Shown here: one piece after another, positions 37,355 through 48,884 of the stretch
Layout: each line of letters begins with the position of its first letter
How positions within the stretch are numbered: the first letter of the stretch is position 1
From: Lathyrus oleraceus
Taxonomy: Eukaryota; Streptophyta; Magnoliopsida; Fabales; Fabaceae
Length of the DNA: 64,000 bases
Assembly: GCF_024323335.1 (NCBI RefSeq)
Contig: NC_066584.1
Coordinates: 234,004,994-234,068,993, forward strand
Direction: 5' to 3'
The notes under the pieces: model-generated
What the model was told of the DNA's origin: nothing
Database searches by the model: none
Seen by the model: the letters and a program-made list of their open reading frames with translations, nothing else
Made by a program: the position numbers and the translations under genes

Positions 37355-38590
37355 TGTTGCCATTAAATATATGAAAAATACAAGAAATGAGAGTTTGAAT
37401 TGGATTTTAAAAACAAAAGCTTTTTACCAACTCAAGAACACCACACAAATACTAAGAACAAAAGAGATAAAAACACAAGTATTTTTATCTTGATTCGCTT
37501 GAAACTCAAAGCTACTTCAGTCCACCCGCCAAAGTGATTTTGTCTTATACACAAGGATTTAATCCACTATAATCAACTGATTACAATAATCACAAAGAAT
37601 AACCTTCTTTATATTCTCAACGATTCTACTACACCTCAGTCTCCTTAAGGAATCACAAATAAGAAGTTTGAATCAAAGGTTTTGTGTTTATAAGATGCTT
37701 CTACACAAGCAGATTTTTACACAAATGAAAAACAAATACTTAAAGAAAAGTATGAGCAAAGTCTAGATCTTTTTCACGTAGAAAACAATCTTATGGAATT
37801 GTTGCAGTAGTTTTTTCTTCGAGTCTCCAAATACTATTTATATAGCATGAAAAAGAGATAGTCGGAGGGAAAATGGGATACTTAATAGAGCGACTGTTCA
37901 CTGTTGAATTGGTGAAAGGAGTGATACATAGTACAGTCCTCCGCCGATAATTTCAGTGGCAGGTGTGATGTATAGTACTGTCCTTTGCCCATGATATCAG
38001 GTAATGGAAGGAATATTTTATTTGTACCATTTAGTATTTGATCATGTATCCATTTTAATCTTATCTTCAAATTTATTGGCTTCTAATGAAAGTTGATGAA
38101 TCATGAAAATAAGAAACATAAAATTGGGTTCAAAAACTTCAGAATTTTCAGTCAGAACCTTGACAGCGTCAACAATCAGGCTTGAGGTCTTCAGAATCTT
38201 CAGCTAAGTAACAAAACTTTATAAGCTTACCATTCTTCAGAAGCTTGATGATCAGAGTCACGCCCAGAAGCAAAAATAGAGAGAAAGTTACAACAACAAC
38301 ATAACATCTTTCTAGAAACTTCTCAAGAGTGAATTAGCATAGAAGCAAAAAGATCATTGCAACAATAACTTAACATCTTTCAAAACTTCTCATGATTAGC
38401 ACATAAGCGGAATTTGGAACACAATGTTCAAAAATTAATGACGTTGCACGTCATATACTCAGAATCAGAACTAACTGTTAAATCTACACAATAATAAACC
38501 ATTAGAGTACCAAAATTATTCTCACACAAATACAACATTATTATCATCAAAACTCAAGGTATAGACGCAAAACCAAATCTAGTTCTAACA
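37355..38590 (-). repeat. copia-3 3' LTR (SIRE/Maximus-like, minus strand)
   Basis: On the minus strand it starts TGTTAGAACTAG at 38590, immediately after a purine tract, and probably ends GGCAACA at 37355. Length about 1.24 kb. The family assignment rests on the TTGATGATGACAAAA and TGATGACAAGGGGGAGAA phrases in the region upstream of the LTR and on the RNase H sequence at 40300-40837. Confidence 0.65.
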
Positions 38591-38606
38591 ATCTCCCCTT
38601 TTTTGA
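38591..38606 (-). promoter_or_regulatory. copia-3 polypurine tract
   Basis: Minus-strand AAAAAAGGGGAGAT next to the LTR start TGTTAG. This A-run/GGGGAGAT form is typical of SIRE/Maximus copia elements. Confidence 0.75.
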
Positions 38607-40299
38607 TGATGACAAAAACATGTATTTTGATGAACAGTTTTGTACAGGGTAATGACATAAAGATACATCTTACAGAAGCATAAAGCTCCCCCTGAGATGT
38701 ATAATTCTAAAAAGATAAAATCAGAATGAAAGAGAACTTTCCTGATTAACCTTTTAGAAGTACCAGAATGATCTTCCATCCTAATCTGGTTTGTCTTAAG
38801 AAGTTAGTTGATCTTATCCAGAGCACTGGTTGTTTGAATCAACACTTTGATGAACTTCATTTTAGAAGCTTGGTTGAACTCTTTTGAAGAAACTTTAGAG
38901 TCTGGTTCTATTTGAAATTCTCTTTAATTCTTTGAAAGAGATTTCAGAGTCTGGTTACGAATTCTTCTTAAAGAACTTCAGAGTCTTGTTATAAACCTTA
39001 GAACCTGGTTGAATCAAGTTTGATTAACATGGAATTCACAATTCCTCAGAACTTGATGCCAAATTTACAATTCTTTAAAATTTGATGACTGGTTTTGATT
39101 CCTAGTTGAAATCTTTTTCAAACAACAGAGTTAAAGTTTCAGACTTAGAGAGTACACCATTTTTTCAGAAACTGGTAACTTAAGTTCTGATATGAAAAAG
39201 TTCAAGAGCTTCTGATGTTCTTAACTTTTCCCTGCAGGACCAGTAACAAACTATTCTTCGAAGTAGTTGTTAGCAGTAACACTAAAAATATTTGGGTTCT
39301 AATTCATGAATATAGGTATATCAAAATCAATTACGTTTCTCCCCCTTGTCATCAATACAAAAAAGACAAAAAATAACAAAAAGAAGTAAACATGATTTCA
39401 TTGAAATGTGCCAAAAGGCAAAAAAAGTACACTCATATTGAGAAGATAGAAACACAAAAATACTTAAACAAGCTAAAAAAACAAAAGTAAATAAACAAAA
39501 ATAAAAATATAAAAGTTCTTAAACAAAAACACAAAAGTGCATAGACTATTTTGAAAACATAGGGTTTTATGGCGGAGGCGACGACGAAATAGCTCGGTAG
39601 TCATCAAGTAGATTGAAGGGATCCACCGATGAATTAATATTATCCTCAAGACAACTTTCCACGTAGTACGCCAAGACTTCCGGAGGATAAATCTTGGGGA
39701 ATATGAGATAGTTTCCCGATGGGATACTACTACCACAAATTTCTTCCTTGGAGGGAGAAGTGTTCTTATCAGTACCTGGCTGAAGATAAGATTGAGGTTG
39801 AGCTTATTGTTATTGTTGTTGTTGCTGTTTTTGATCAGTCATTTGAAGAATGTTGAAGATGACAAAGAATAGTTGTAGAAATGGTGTTTTAATGATTAAA
39901 AGAGAGAAAAGTGTGGGAGTAAACGTAAGCGTAGTATGAAAATGTGAGTGATGTAAGTTTATACAAAAAAATGTAATGATGAAAGCAAAGGAATATGCCG
40001 ACATAGGGGGAAGTGTAAGAGATTTTAACCTAATTCTGAGAAATGTGAAACCTAATGTGTCACGCTAACATTACGCATGCTCAGAAAGTGGGATAGTTGA
40101 CACCACTAAGAACCACATGATATCAAATGAAATGATAATCGTTTAATGCAAAATCTGTTCATAGTTAGGAAAACTAATAAATAAGATTGCTTATGATCAG
40201 AACCTTTCTGATTCATTAAACTTCCTCACTTCATAAAGCTCATGTCTCAGAATCAACAAATATGTTCTCAGAACCTAATCAAGAGTTCTGAAGGCTTAA
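38607..40299 (-). other. copia-3 region between pol and 3' LTR
   Basis: About 1.7 kb. In minus sense a Q-rich start (MTDQK then Q-run near 39815-39850) leads into a short open stretch (IFPKIYPPEVLAYYVESC, about 39640-39700) that soon degenerates. SIRE/Maximus elements have extra sequence, sometimes an env-like ORF, here; I cannot show that this was one. The plus-strand phrase TTTCTCCCCCTTGTCATC (about 39332) is the family's GATGACAAGGGGGAGAAA in reverse. Confidence 0.55.
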
Positions 40300-40837
40300 C
40301 ATTCTTAAATTCATCTTTTCATTTTGGAAAAAAATCCATAAATAATTTTTTCAAAATGAAAACAAATCTATCTTCAGCAAGGGGTTTTGTAAAGATATCA
40401 GCCCATTGATGGCCCGTATCAATAAATTTTAAGTGAAAAACACCTTTATGAGCATAGTCACGTAAAAAGTGATCTTAATTTCAATATGCTTATCCCTAGA
40501 ATGCAAGATAGGATTCTTAGACAAACAAATAGAAGAAGTATTATCACAAAAAATAGGAATGTTACTCTCAAAATATCTGATAATCTTCTAGCTGACTCTT
40601 CATCCAGAGCATCTGAGTGTTGCATCCAGAAGCTACGATATACTCAGCTTCGGCTGTTGAAAGCGCAATTATTAACTATCTCTTGCTGGACCATGAGGTC
40701 AATTTATCTCCCAAAAATTGACAACTTCCAGAAGTACTTTTCCTTTCTATTTTGTCTCCAACATAGTCAGCATCACAATAGCCTACTAATTTTGCAATGC
40801 TTGTTTATTTATTTTTATTTTCAAGGAACTTACTATA
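40300..40837 (-). pseudogene. copia-3 RNase H, C-terminal part of pol (degenerate)
   Basis: Minus-strand reading from 40837 gives KLVGYCDADYVGD, KSTSGSCQFLG, ALSTAEAEYI, FCDNTSSICLSKNP and FTKPLAED in order: the Ty1/copia RNase H with its catalytic D, E and D positions. Stops and frame breaks are present. It is cut at 40837 by an Ogre LTR, so the rest of copia-3 pol would lie beyond the later insertions, to the right of the window. Confidence 0.8.
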
Positions 40838-43507
40838 TGTAGCACCTCAAATTTGAACCTCCCATTTGTACATTCATTTCATTTTTTAGGTCGTCAGCAT
40901 TGCATAGTCCATTACATGTCATCAGTCAAGACTGGTCAAGAGATTCAACTGTGCAAGGCAACAAGAGCATTTTCCATGAGATCAAAGCCCTAGGGTGGTT
41001 CCAATGAGCTTACATGACCCAAGGATTATTTTGAAGCAATTTGGCCAAGTGTTGAAGGATCAGATTCATCAGTGCATGTGCAAGTCATCTGAGGCCCATA
41101 AAAGTCAACAAAAGTCAACTGCAAAGTCAACTGTGGATTTGGAGGTGGGAAGTGGTTAGAGATGCTTCATTCATGTTCAAACAAGTCTCATTTGACATTT
41201 CAAACACTCATATTGAAGAATTTGAAGTCAAATCAAGACTTTCCCAAAATAGCAAGTGACCTATAATTTGAACTTTCCAAAAATGGAAAGGTTTTGGACC
41301 AACTTCAACTTGATTTTATATCATCAAAGAAGATTCAAATGAAATTTTGTCCAACATGAAAGTTGAATATCTTTCTCTCCCATTTCCAAAAAGTCTAAGA
41401 TCATGGATTTATGATGTGTGGTTGAGGAGATATGGTCCAATCATGGCAAAGTGTGTTTAAAAATTCAAATGGGCATAACTTTTGAACCAAGGCTCCAAAT
41501 TGGGTGGTTTGTTTTGCATTTTGTTCATCATGACATGCACTTTCCAAAACATCCATTACATGGCATGAATTTCACTTGCATGATCATGTGCTCATGCATG
41601 AAGTTTTTTGAGGGAAAATTTCTAAAATCATTTTGGTTGATTATATGCATGAAATATCAATTCAAAAGCTTGCATGGGCCTTGTTTAAATGGTTTTGGAT
41701 CAGCTTTGGTACTGTTGACGTGGCTACCTCATGAATGGGGGTGAAAAACACAATTGGTGCATACACTTCATAAGTTGTTAATCTTGATTAGCTTTGGCTT
41801 AAACATGATTTCAGTATCATTAGCAAGGGATATATAAGGTTAAACACAACTGCATTTGCCATTAACTACAGTTTTCAGATCTAGATTCAAGAATCACTCA
41901 AATTTTTCTCTCAAAATATTTTCCAAATTCTTCACACAAAAGCCATTTCTATTTATGGATTCATGCTGAGGAAGTGATTTTGAGGCAAATTGAACGTGGA
42001 ATTGAAGCAAATCGTGCCAGTTTGGACCATACTCAAAGCTTGAAGGTTCAATGGAGTTTGCAAATTGAGCTAAATTCGTGCATGCTGGAGCATCTAATTC
42101 ATCATCAAACACCTCAACAAGCATTGTAGAAGAGATTTGAGCCATTGTTGAGCTTTGTAGCACACGATTCCAGGTTCTGTTCTTCAAAGAGGTCAGGTTC
42201 CGAGTTCATCTATTCTCCAATTCATTATGATATTCATGTAGATCTTTCATTGGTGATCATCCTGGTATAAAATTTGATTGAAATGGCGCAATATTCATGA
42301 AGTTATGCTTGATTGAAAGTTTGATGTCAAATTTTATTTCCTTCGATCTGAACTGGTTATGATGTTTTTGCATGATTTGGTTATGGATCTTTGATGTGCA
42401 TGAAACGAGGATTAGATTGGTGTAATTATTTGTGATTTCTGGGCGTTATTTGGATTTTCTGGAAATTCGTATGAAGATCATGTTCATCTTCATCTTCAAC
42501 CTATAAAGGTTCAATGGAGTTTTCAAAATTTGCCTTCCATTTTCACCTTTCCCTCCCATTTTGCCATGCTAGCTCATTTTTGATTTCAAATTTTTCCATC
42601 CACTTCAAAAAATCACAACAAATTGAAAATTGATCCAATTTCATCCCAATTTTTTGCGAAATGCTCCTTATTCTGTCTAGTTTTTTATGAGTATAAATTT
42701 GCAAGTTGTGACTGGCTGAAAAAATAATTTGTGATAGGATGTTTGAATACATATGCATGTGTGATATTGCCTTGATCTTTCCCTCATAAAATGCTCAAAA
42801 ATGATCCAATGAATGTGAAATTTTGTGTGTAGTTTCTTAACATGTTGATGGACATTTTGGCTTTGGTTTGATATTTTTCTCACATTCCATCCCTGTTTTG
42901 TGTACATGTTAACATGGTGTGACAATGCATGTCACATATTTGGATGTCCTATTTGATCATTTCCATTGATGGGCCAATTGATCACTTCTGTTTACAATTT
43001 TTTGTGTGATGATCATGTTAGATGTTGGGATTACTCATGAATTTTGTCAAGATTGTTTGAGTCAATTTTGATTTGATGTGCATTTTTCTTCTTGATGTCT
43101 CAACGTGACTAGCTTTTGCATGCCTTGCCATGTCTTGCCCATGAAATGAACATGCCTAATGATTTTGATGTGAGCCTTTTTGAGACTTGTTATTGATTGA
43201 ATAAACATGCTTTGTGTTAAATATCAAGTTCTGTTTTGGCTGTTTGACCCACTTTTGACCCTAGGCTTTGACCTAGTGGTTTGGAATTATCATTTGAATT
43301 GTGATTTCAGGTTCAAAAATACATCTCTATGGTTGATGATGCTCCTTCCTTTGAGCTTGATTATTGGTTGTTGTGGACTAACATTTGTGTGTTTTGTAGG
43401 CCTTGATGAGGGTTCACTTGTGTTTATGGCTTGCTCATTGTTGTTTGATTGGCCTTGTCTAGTTATCTGCCTGACATTGATTGTTGTCTGTTTGTTTCAT
43501 TGTGTAC
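40838..43507 (+). repeat. 5' part of an Ogre LTR (plus strand), truncated or interrupted
   Basis: Starts TGTAGCACCTCAAATTTG, like the Ogre-2 LTR, and follows the minus-strand 3' LTR of Ogre-2 (48863 down to about 45640) in inverted orientation along its length, but with many differences, so it is an older copy. TATATAAGG at about 41831 corresponds to the TATA box. Homology ends at 43507, where Ogre-2-type leader sequence begins. It inserted into copia-3; the other end and target duplication are not in the window. Confidence 0.85.
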
Positions 43508-44091
43508 TGAGACCCAAAGTCATCTGAGACCCAATATCTGAATCAAAAGTCACCAACAGGATCACCAGTCACCAACAAGTCACCAACCGGTCACCAACTG
43601 TACCTGTTATAATGATCATCCCTCCCCACTCACGGGTGTCATCTAGGCCAGGGTAGGGTCGAGAGAAACGCAACATAAATAACCCTTTCATAGAATATCA
43701 TCATATACACACCCAAAGTATGTAACGATAATACCCCATCAGAGTCTGAACTGCTCGTGATATCAATGTTCCGCTAAGTGGCGCAATACCACTCGCTTCC
43801 CATGAATCACTCTATTCCTAGGTGTCCTAGATTTCACTCATAGCCTGGGTATTGGGCCTTTTACCTCATGTAACTCCCACCCCAACAGAGAGACAACACA
43901 GCACAACCAGATGAATATGATGAATGCAAACATAAATGCAAACATAAATGCAAATAATAAGTAAATGAATGCAATAAATGAAACAGCAAAAGCAACCAAA
44001 CCCTAACCTAGAGAACACTAGGAGAGACTCGCTTAGGGAAGATGGACCAGCAAGAGGTCAACTTCTCAATATCCCCAGCAGAGTCGCCAGC
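43508..44091 (-). other. Extra PBS and leader segment beyond the Ogre-2 3' LTR
   Basis: Nearly identical to 62167-62759, the PBS and leader that follow the Ogre-2 5' LTR. Here it follows the 3' LTR, where an ordinary element would end. PBS at 44072-44089. The match to the 5' leader stops at about 43508 (CTGAGACCCAAAG), next to an inverted LTR. It contains short Ala/Lys-type open frames but no conserved protein. Confidence 0.85.
44072..44089 (-). promoter_or_regulatory. Second primer binding site (tRNA-Arg type)
   Basis: Minus-strand TGGCGACTCTGCTGGGGA, two bases from the LTR end at 44092, identical to the PBS at 62740-62757. In a normal element no PBS follows the 3' LTR. Confidence 0.85.
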
Positions 44092-44412
44092 TGTCACATT
44101 ACACGAAAAACCGGTGGGAAAACGAAACAACAAAGCCGCCACCGTGCGTTATTTATCCCAAAAGAGGGAAAGGAAATGCTCGAAGTAAACCTGGAAAAGA
44201 CATGGTCTCGCGACCAGAGAGAGATGGGATCGGGAATCGGTTATGCGAAGGGAAGGTATTAGCACCCCTACGCATTCGTCGTACTCGACGGGATCCACGC
44301 TCAAAAGGAAGGATAAAGGTTGCTAAACACTGATCAAAAACTGCACGCACAAGGCTGGAAGGAAACACAGGAAAGACAAAAGAAACTAACTCGGCAGGAT
44401 ATCGCATCCTGG

Positions 44413-44845
44413 GCCTACGTAGTCTGTCAGGCATAGACATCAGAGTCGATGTAGTTCGGGATAAGGGGAAACGTGCTCGCTAGGATGTCGCATCCTATGC
44501 ATACGTATCTTCTTTGACCGAAGAAGAATCAGAGCACTCGTAGCTCAGCTAACGTACGCCAAACAAAACAAACACTGGAAACCGACTGCCAATCGCTGGA
44601 CTTACATCAGACTCCACACAAAGTAGGCAAACATGGAAACCGAATGCCAATCGCTGGACTTACATCAGACTCCGAACCAACCAACACACACTGGAAACCA
44701 AATGCCAATCGCTGGACTTACATCAGACTCCAAGCACACAACAAACACACACACAGGAAACAAAGTAAGAGGTTGCCCGGAGAGATCAGCTCATCTCCTG
44801 CCTACGTACCTCATATGGTATGAGGATCAGGGCGACGTAGTTCCC
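44413..44845 (-). other. Three hairpin modules GAACTACG...TACGTAGGC in the Ogre-2 LTR
   Basis: Minus-sense modules at about 44845-44801 (arms CTACGT/ACGTAG, inner CCTCATA/TATGAGG), 44550-44496 (outer TACG/CGTA, inner CTTCTT/AAGAAG) and 44460-44413 (outer CTACAT/ACGTAG, inner TGTC/GACA). The last two are followed by AGGATGCGA(T/C)ATCC. Inner stems differ in sequence yet remain paired. Confidence 0.6.
44575..44733 (-). repeat. 58-bp tandem repeat (3 copies) in the Ogre-2 3' LTR
   Basis: GGAAACC(G/A)A at 44577, 44635 and 44693, each followed by TGCCAATCGCTGGACTTACATC..ACTCC. Exactly 58 bp apart. The right LTR carries the same array at 63243-63401, so it predates this insertion. Confidence 0.9.
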
Positions 44846-47800
44846 CTACACAGGGAAAAAGGACTAGCCTAACCAGATACAAAGGGAGACACAAACTACT
44901 AGAAGACTACGACTCGAGCCTAGAAGTTGTCATGCATACGATCCCTAAGTTAAGGTTTCTATCTAACTTGCACAGGGAGCAAGCTATCCTAACAACACAA
45001 ACAATCAAAGCACAAAAGCAAGCACACACACTATATACAAACAGAGGGGCTCACACAAGGCTAGGCTTTAGTTAAGGGGTCATGTCAACCTCGACAGACA
45101 AGCCACTGTAACAGGGTGGTGTTAGCTCTTAACCCTAACATTGAGAGTTAGGGTGAAGCAGATGAAATAGGAAGTGAGGATGAGACCTCACAGCTCTTAT
45201 CCCTGGCCTGGGAGAGCTTCAGACAAATGAAAGTGTGGGAGTCCAGAATGTGGGACTCTACTCCACATGACTGACACAACTGGATCTTGGGTTATTATCC
45301 ACAATGCATCAACACAATGGTGTGTGAGCAAAGTGAATGACTCAACTGACTAGCAGGGGATGTATTGCACATCCCTTGTATCTGCCAATGCCTCTTCACT
45401 TAGGAGGTCTTTGATATGTACAGGGTACAAAGATAAACAAACACAAGCATTGCCTCTTAAGTAGGGCTTCAGACAGGTGCCTGCCCACATAACAGGACAG
45501 GTCTTCCAGACTACATGAGGTCAGAGAGTTATACCTAGGTTAAGCAACCCACAAGCTAGCAAAGCAAGTTCAAAAGAACTCTAAGCAACTTAGGTACCTG
45601 AAAAAAAATCTAACCCAATCAGTTTACAAGTCAAACAATCAAACAGACGGTCAATCACACAATCAGACAAATAAGGCATTAAGCAACAAGGTGCAAGCCA
45701 CAAGCCAATGGGCACAACACGAATAACTTGGCATCAACCTACAAAACAAATCAAGGTTAGTCAACATCAACCAATTAATCAATCCAAATGAGTGAACCAC
45801 TTCAATCATGGCAATGTGCACCTTAACCTGAAATCCACAATCTAAACAGTGAGTCCAAACCACTAGGTCAAAGCCTAGGGTCAAAAGAGGGTCAAACATT
45901 CAAAACAGAACATGAAATTTAGCATGAATCAACTTCAATCAATCAAGAACACAATCCAAAAGGTCTCATATCAATATCATTAATCAAATTCATTTCATGA
46001 ACCAAATATGGCAAGGTATGCAAGTTGTAACCACATTGTGACATCAAAAGAAACAAATGCACCTTAAATAAAAAATGATTCAAATAATCTTGGCAAAATT
46101 CTTGAGTAAACAAGACATATAAGATGATTATCACACAAAAAATTAGAGGCATTGGACATCATTAGGCATGGTAATCACATAACATAAGTCAAGACAAGCA
46201 CAATAAGCACATGTGTGACACAAATTGTCACACCAAGTTAGCAGAGGCATAAAACAGAGATGGATCATGGTAAAAACCTCAAACCAAAGCCAAAACAACA
46301 TTCAACATGTCTAGAAATATTGTGCAAAAATTCAGAAGCATTGGATAAGCAACAAGCATTTCATGATCAAATGAAATTCTAGGCAATGTAAAAGCTCACA
46401 TATGACCATCCAGAATGAAAAATCTCAATTAAATCAGAAATGATTCCAAAAATTCCAACAAAAATCCTGAGCAATCACAACATCCATAGCATGCATCATA
46501 CAAAAAATCAAGGCAATTGAATATCATTTGGCATGGCAAACGCATCAATCAAGTTGAACCTCACAAGGTGTGACACCAATTGTCACACCTAACTTAACAT
46601 GATCATAAAACAGCAATGGTAAATGATAAAAATACCAAATCAACACCAAAATGTCAAGCAAAGAGTCTAGTTATAGCATGCAAAATTTCATAATCATTGG
46701 ACAATAATCAAGCATTTCACAAATGATATGGCAAGGCAAGGTACAAAATGGACACATGTTCAAGTCTCCTAGTACAAAAAATTATCCAGCCATGCACAAT
46801 TTTGGGATTAATAATAAAAAAAAGTAGACAAAAATAGAAACACAATGCAAAAAATCTCATCATTTTTGGATCAATTTTCAAATTAATATGAATTTTGGAA
46901 GTGGATGGAAAATTGAAAAATGATTTATGAAGCAAACATGAAAAATATGAAGGAAATGAAGAAAAACACAAGGCCAATAAGAAAATGTCCTCAGCAGGAT
47001 TCGAGCCGTGTACGTTTTCAAACTCAAACGCGCCAAAGCCAGAAACGACTGCGTTTCATCACCTAAGCCTAACGCGCGCCAGCATGCATTCAAAAAATCC
47101 GCAGGAAACACGTATGAACTCGTAACAAATTCCGTAGGTATCCTATGCGTTCCGCAGGTAAACTTGTAGGAAAACTGGAAACGTGATGAACATGATGAAG
47201 ATCATGAAGATCTTCATCTGGAAATTTCCAGATTCAAAAAAATGTTCCAGAAATCATCAAGGCTAACACCAATCAACTCGTTATCATGCACACGTTCCAA
47301 ATCCAACATTAATTTGCTCTAATTCATCACATACTAAGAGAATCGAAGAAAAAAAAGTAGATCTACAAAACTTAAACCAAGCCTAACTCAGTGAATACTG
47401 CACCAAATCGCTCGAATTTTACATCAGCATCATCACCAAACTATGATCTACACGAATATCACCAAGATTTGCAAAAATAAGGAACTCGAATTCTGACCTG
47501 TTGATGAACAAAAGTCAATTCAGCTTGCTTCAAGGCCTGACAATGCTTCAAAGTTATCCTATGATGCTTGTTGATGTGATTGGTTATGAATATGGAGCTT
47601 AAACATGCACGAATCCAACAGGTTTTGAAATCACCATGACACCTTCAAGCTTTGAACCTAGCTCCACCAGTCACGATTTCTCTTGAATTTCTGTCCAAAT
47701 CCTCTCAACAGTACTCCAGAATGATGAATTGATTAATAGAAAATGCTTAGGTATGAAGAATTTTGAGAAAAATATGAGAGAACTTTTTTGTGAATTTGTG

Positions 47801-47849
47801 AAATCTAGATCTAGAATTGGTAATTGTCATGAAACAGATAGGATTAAGG

Positions 47850-47856
47850 CTATATA
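47850..47856 (-). promoter_or_regulatory. TATA box of the Ogre-2 3' LTR
   Basis: Minus-strand TATATAG, about 1 kb into the LTR, matching TATATAAGG in the related plus-strand LTR at about 41831. Confidence 0.55.
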
Positions 47857-48863
47857 GTCCATGCTAATCATGTTTAGGCAATGGTTTAAGCAAATGCACA
47901 AGAGATTAAGGACTTTGTGGTGTGAATGCAAAAATGAGGTTTCTTGCTCCATGCACCTCCATGCACGTGAACAGTGCACATGCAAGGCCAAAAATGACTA
48001 AAATTGAGTTCATGCACATGTTGGACTTGGTTTGGTATGCTCATGTTACACCAAAATGTGTTTATGCAATTTTCCACAAAAATCTTCATGATTGAACCAA
48101 TGCCATGCAAATGAGATTTCATGCCAAATGATTGTATGCTTGGAAAATACATGTTACAAGGATCAATGTGCAAAAAGAGCCACCCAAATTGGACTTTTGG
48201 TTTGAAAGTTATGCTCATTTGAAGTCTAAACCACACTTCGTCAAGTTTGAACCATATCTCCTCAACCACACATGAGAAATCCATGATCTTAGACTTTTTG
48301 GAAATAGGAGAGAAAGATCTACAACTTTCATGTTGGACAACATTTCATTTGAAGCTCTATTGATAATGTAATCTTGAGTTGAAGTTGGTCCAAAACCTTG
48401 CCATTTTTGGAAAGTTCAAATTACAGGTCACCTGCTATTTTTGGAAAGTTTTGATCTGACCTCAAATTCTTCAATGTTGATGTTTGAAATGTCAAATGAG
48501 ACTTGTTTACACATGAATGAGGCATCTCTAACCATTTCCCACCTCCAAATCCATAGTTGACTTGACAGTTGACTTCTGTTGACTTTTTAGGGTTTCAGAT
48601 GATTTGCACATAGACTGATGAGCTCTGAGCCTTCAATTCTTGGCCAAACCACTTCAAAATGATCCTTGAATCATATGAACTCATTGGAACCACCCTAGGG
48701 TTTTGATCTCATGGAAAATGCACTTGCTTGCTTACACAGTTGAATCTCCTAACCAGTCTTGCCTGATGACATGTGATGGACCATGCAATGACCAATGCAA
48801 TGTTAATGAACTAAAAATGCAAATGTTTATACAAAATGGGAGGTGCAAATTTGAGGTGCTACA

Positions 48864-48875
48864 ACTGCCCCTATT
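48864..48875 (-). promoter_or_regulatory. Ogre-2 polypurine tract
   Basis: Minus-strand AATAGGGGCAGT directly before the 3' LTR start, equivalent to AACAGGGGCAGC of Ogre-1. Confidence 0.8.
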
Positions 48876-48884
48876 CAATCAACT

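Larger units (their letters stand above)
44092..48863 (-). repeat. Ogre-2 3' LTR
   Basis: 4772 bp. Minus-strand TGTAGCACCTCAAATTTG at 48863, ending in TGTGACA at 44092. TATATAG box at 47850-47856 (minus). Contains three 58-bp tandem repeats (44575-44733), three hairpin modules (44413-44845) and GGTGGCGG...(about 44119) near the end. The right-hand LTR matches 44092-45360 closely. Confidence 0.93.

Noticed and set aside
38607..40299. An env-like gene in copia-3
   Set aside because: Position fits, but I saw no signal peptide, transmembrane segment or sustained frame, so the claim cannot be supported.
40838..43507. Interpreting this as the 5' LTR of Ogre-2
   Set aside because: It is in the opposite orientation and far more diverged from the Ogre-2 LTRs than they are from each other, so it is a separate, older copy.
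43978..44262. 94-codon plus-strand open frame, also at 62646-62930
   Set aside because: It crosses the leader, PBS and LTR end in antisense, so it is not a gene.
44153..44440. Minus-strand open frame of 95 codons, with a similar one at 62821-63132
   Set aside because: Present in both Ogre-2 LTRs because the LTRs are copies. It overlaps the hairpin modules and has no domain or start context.
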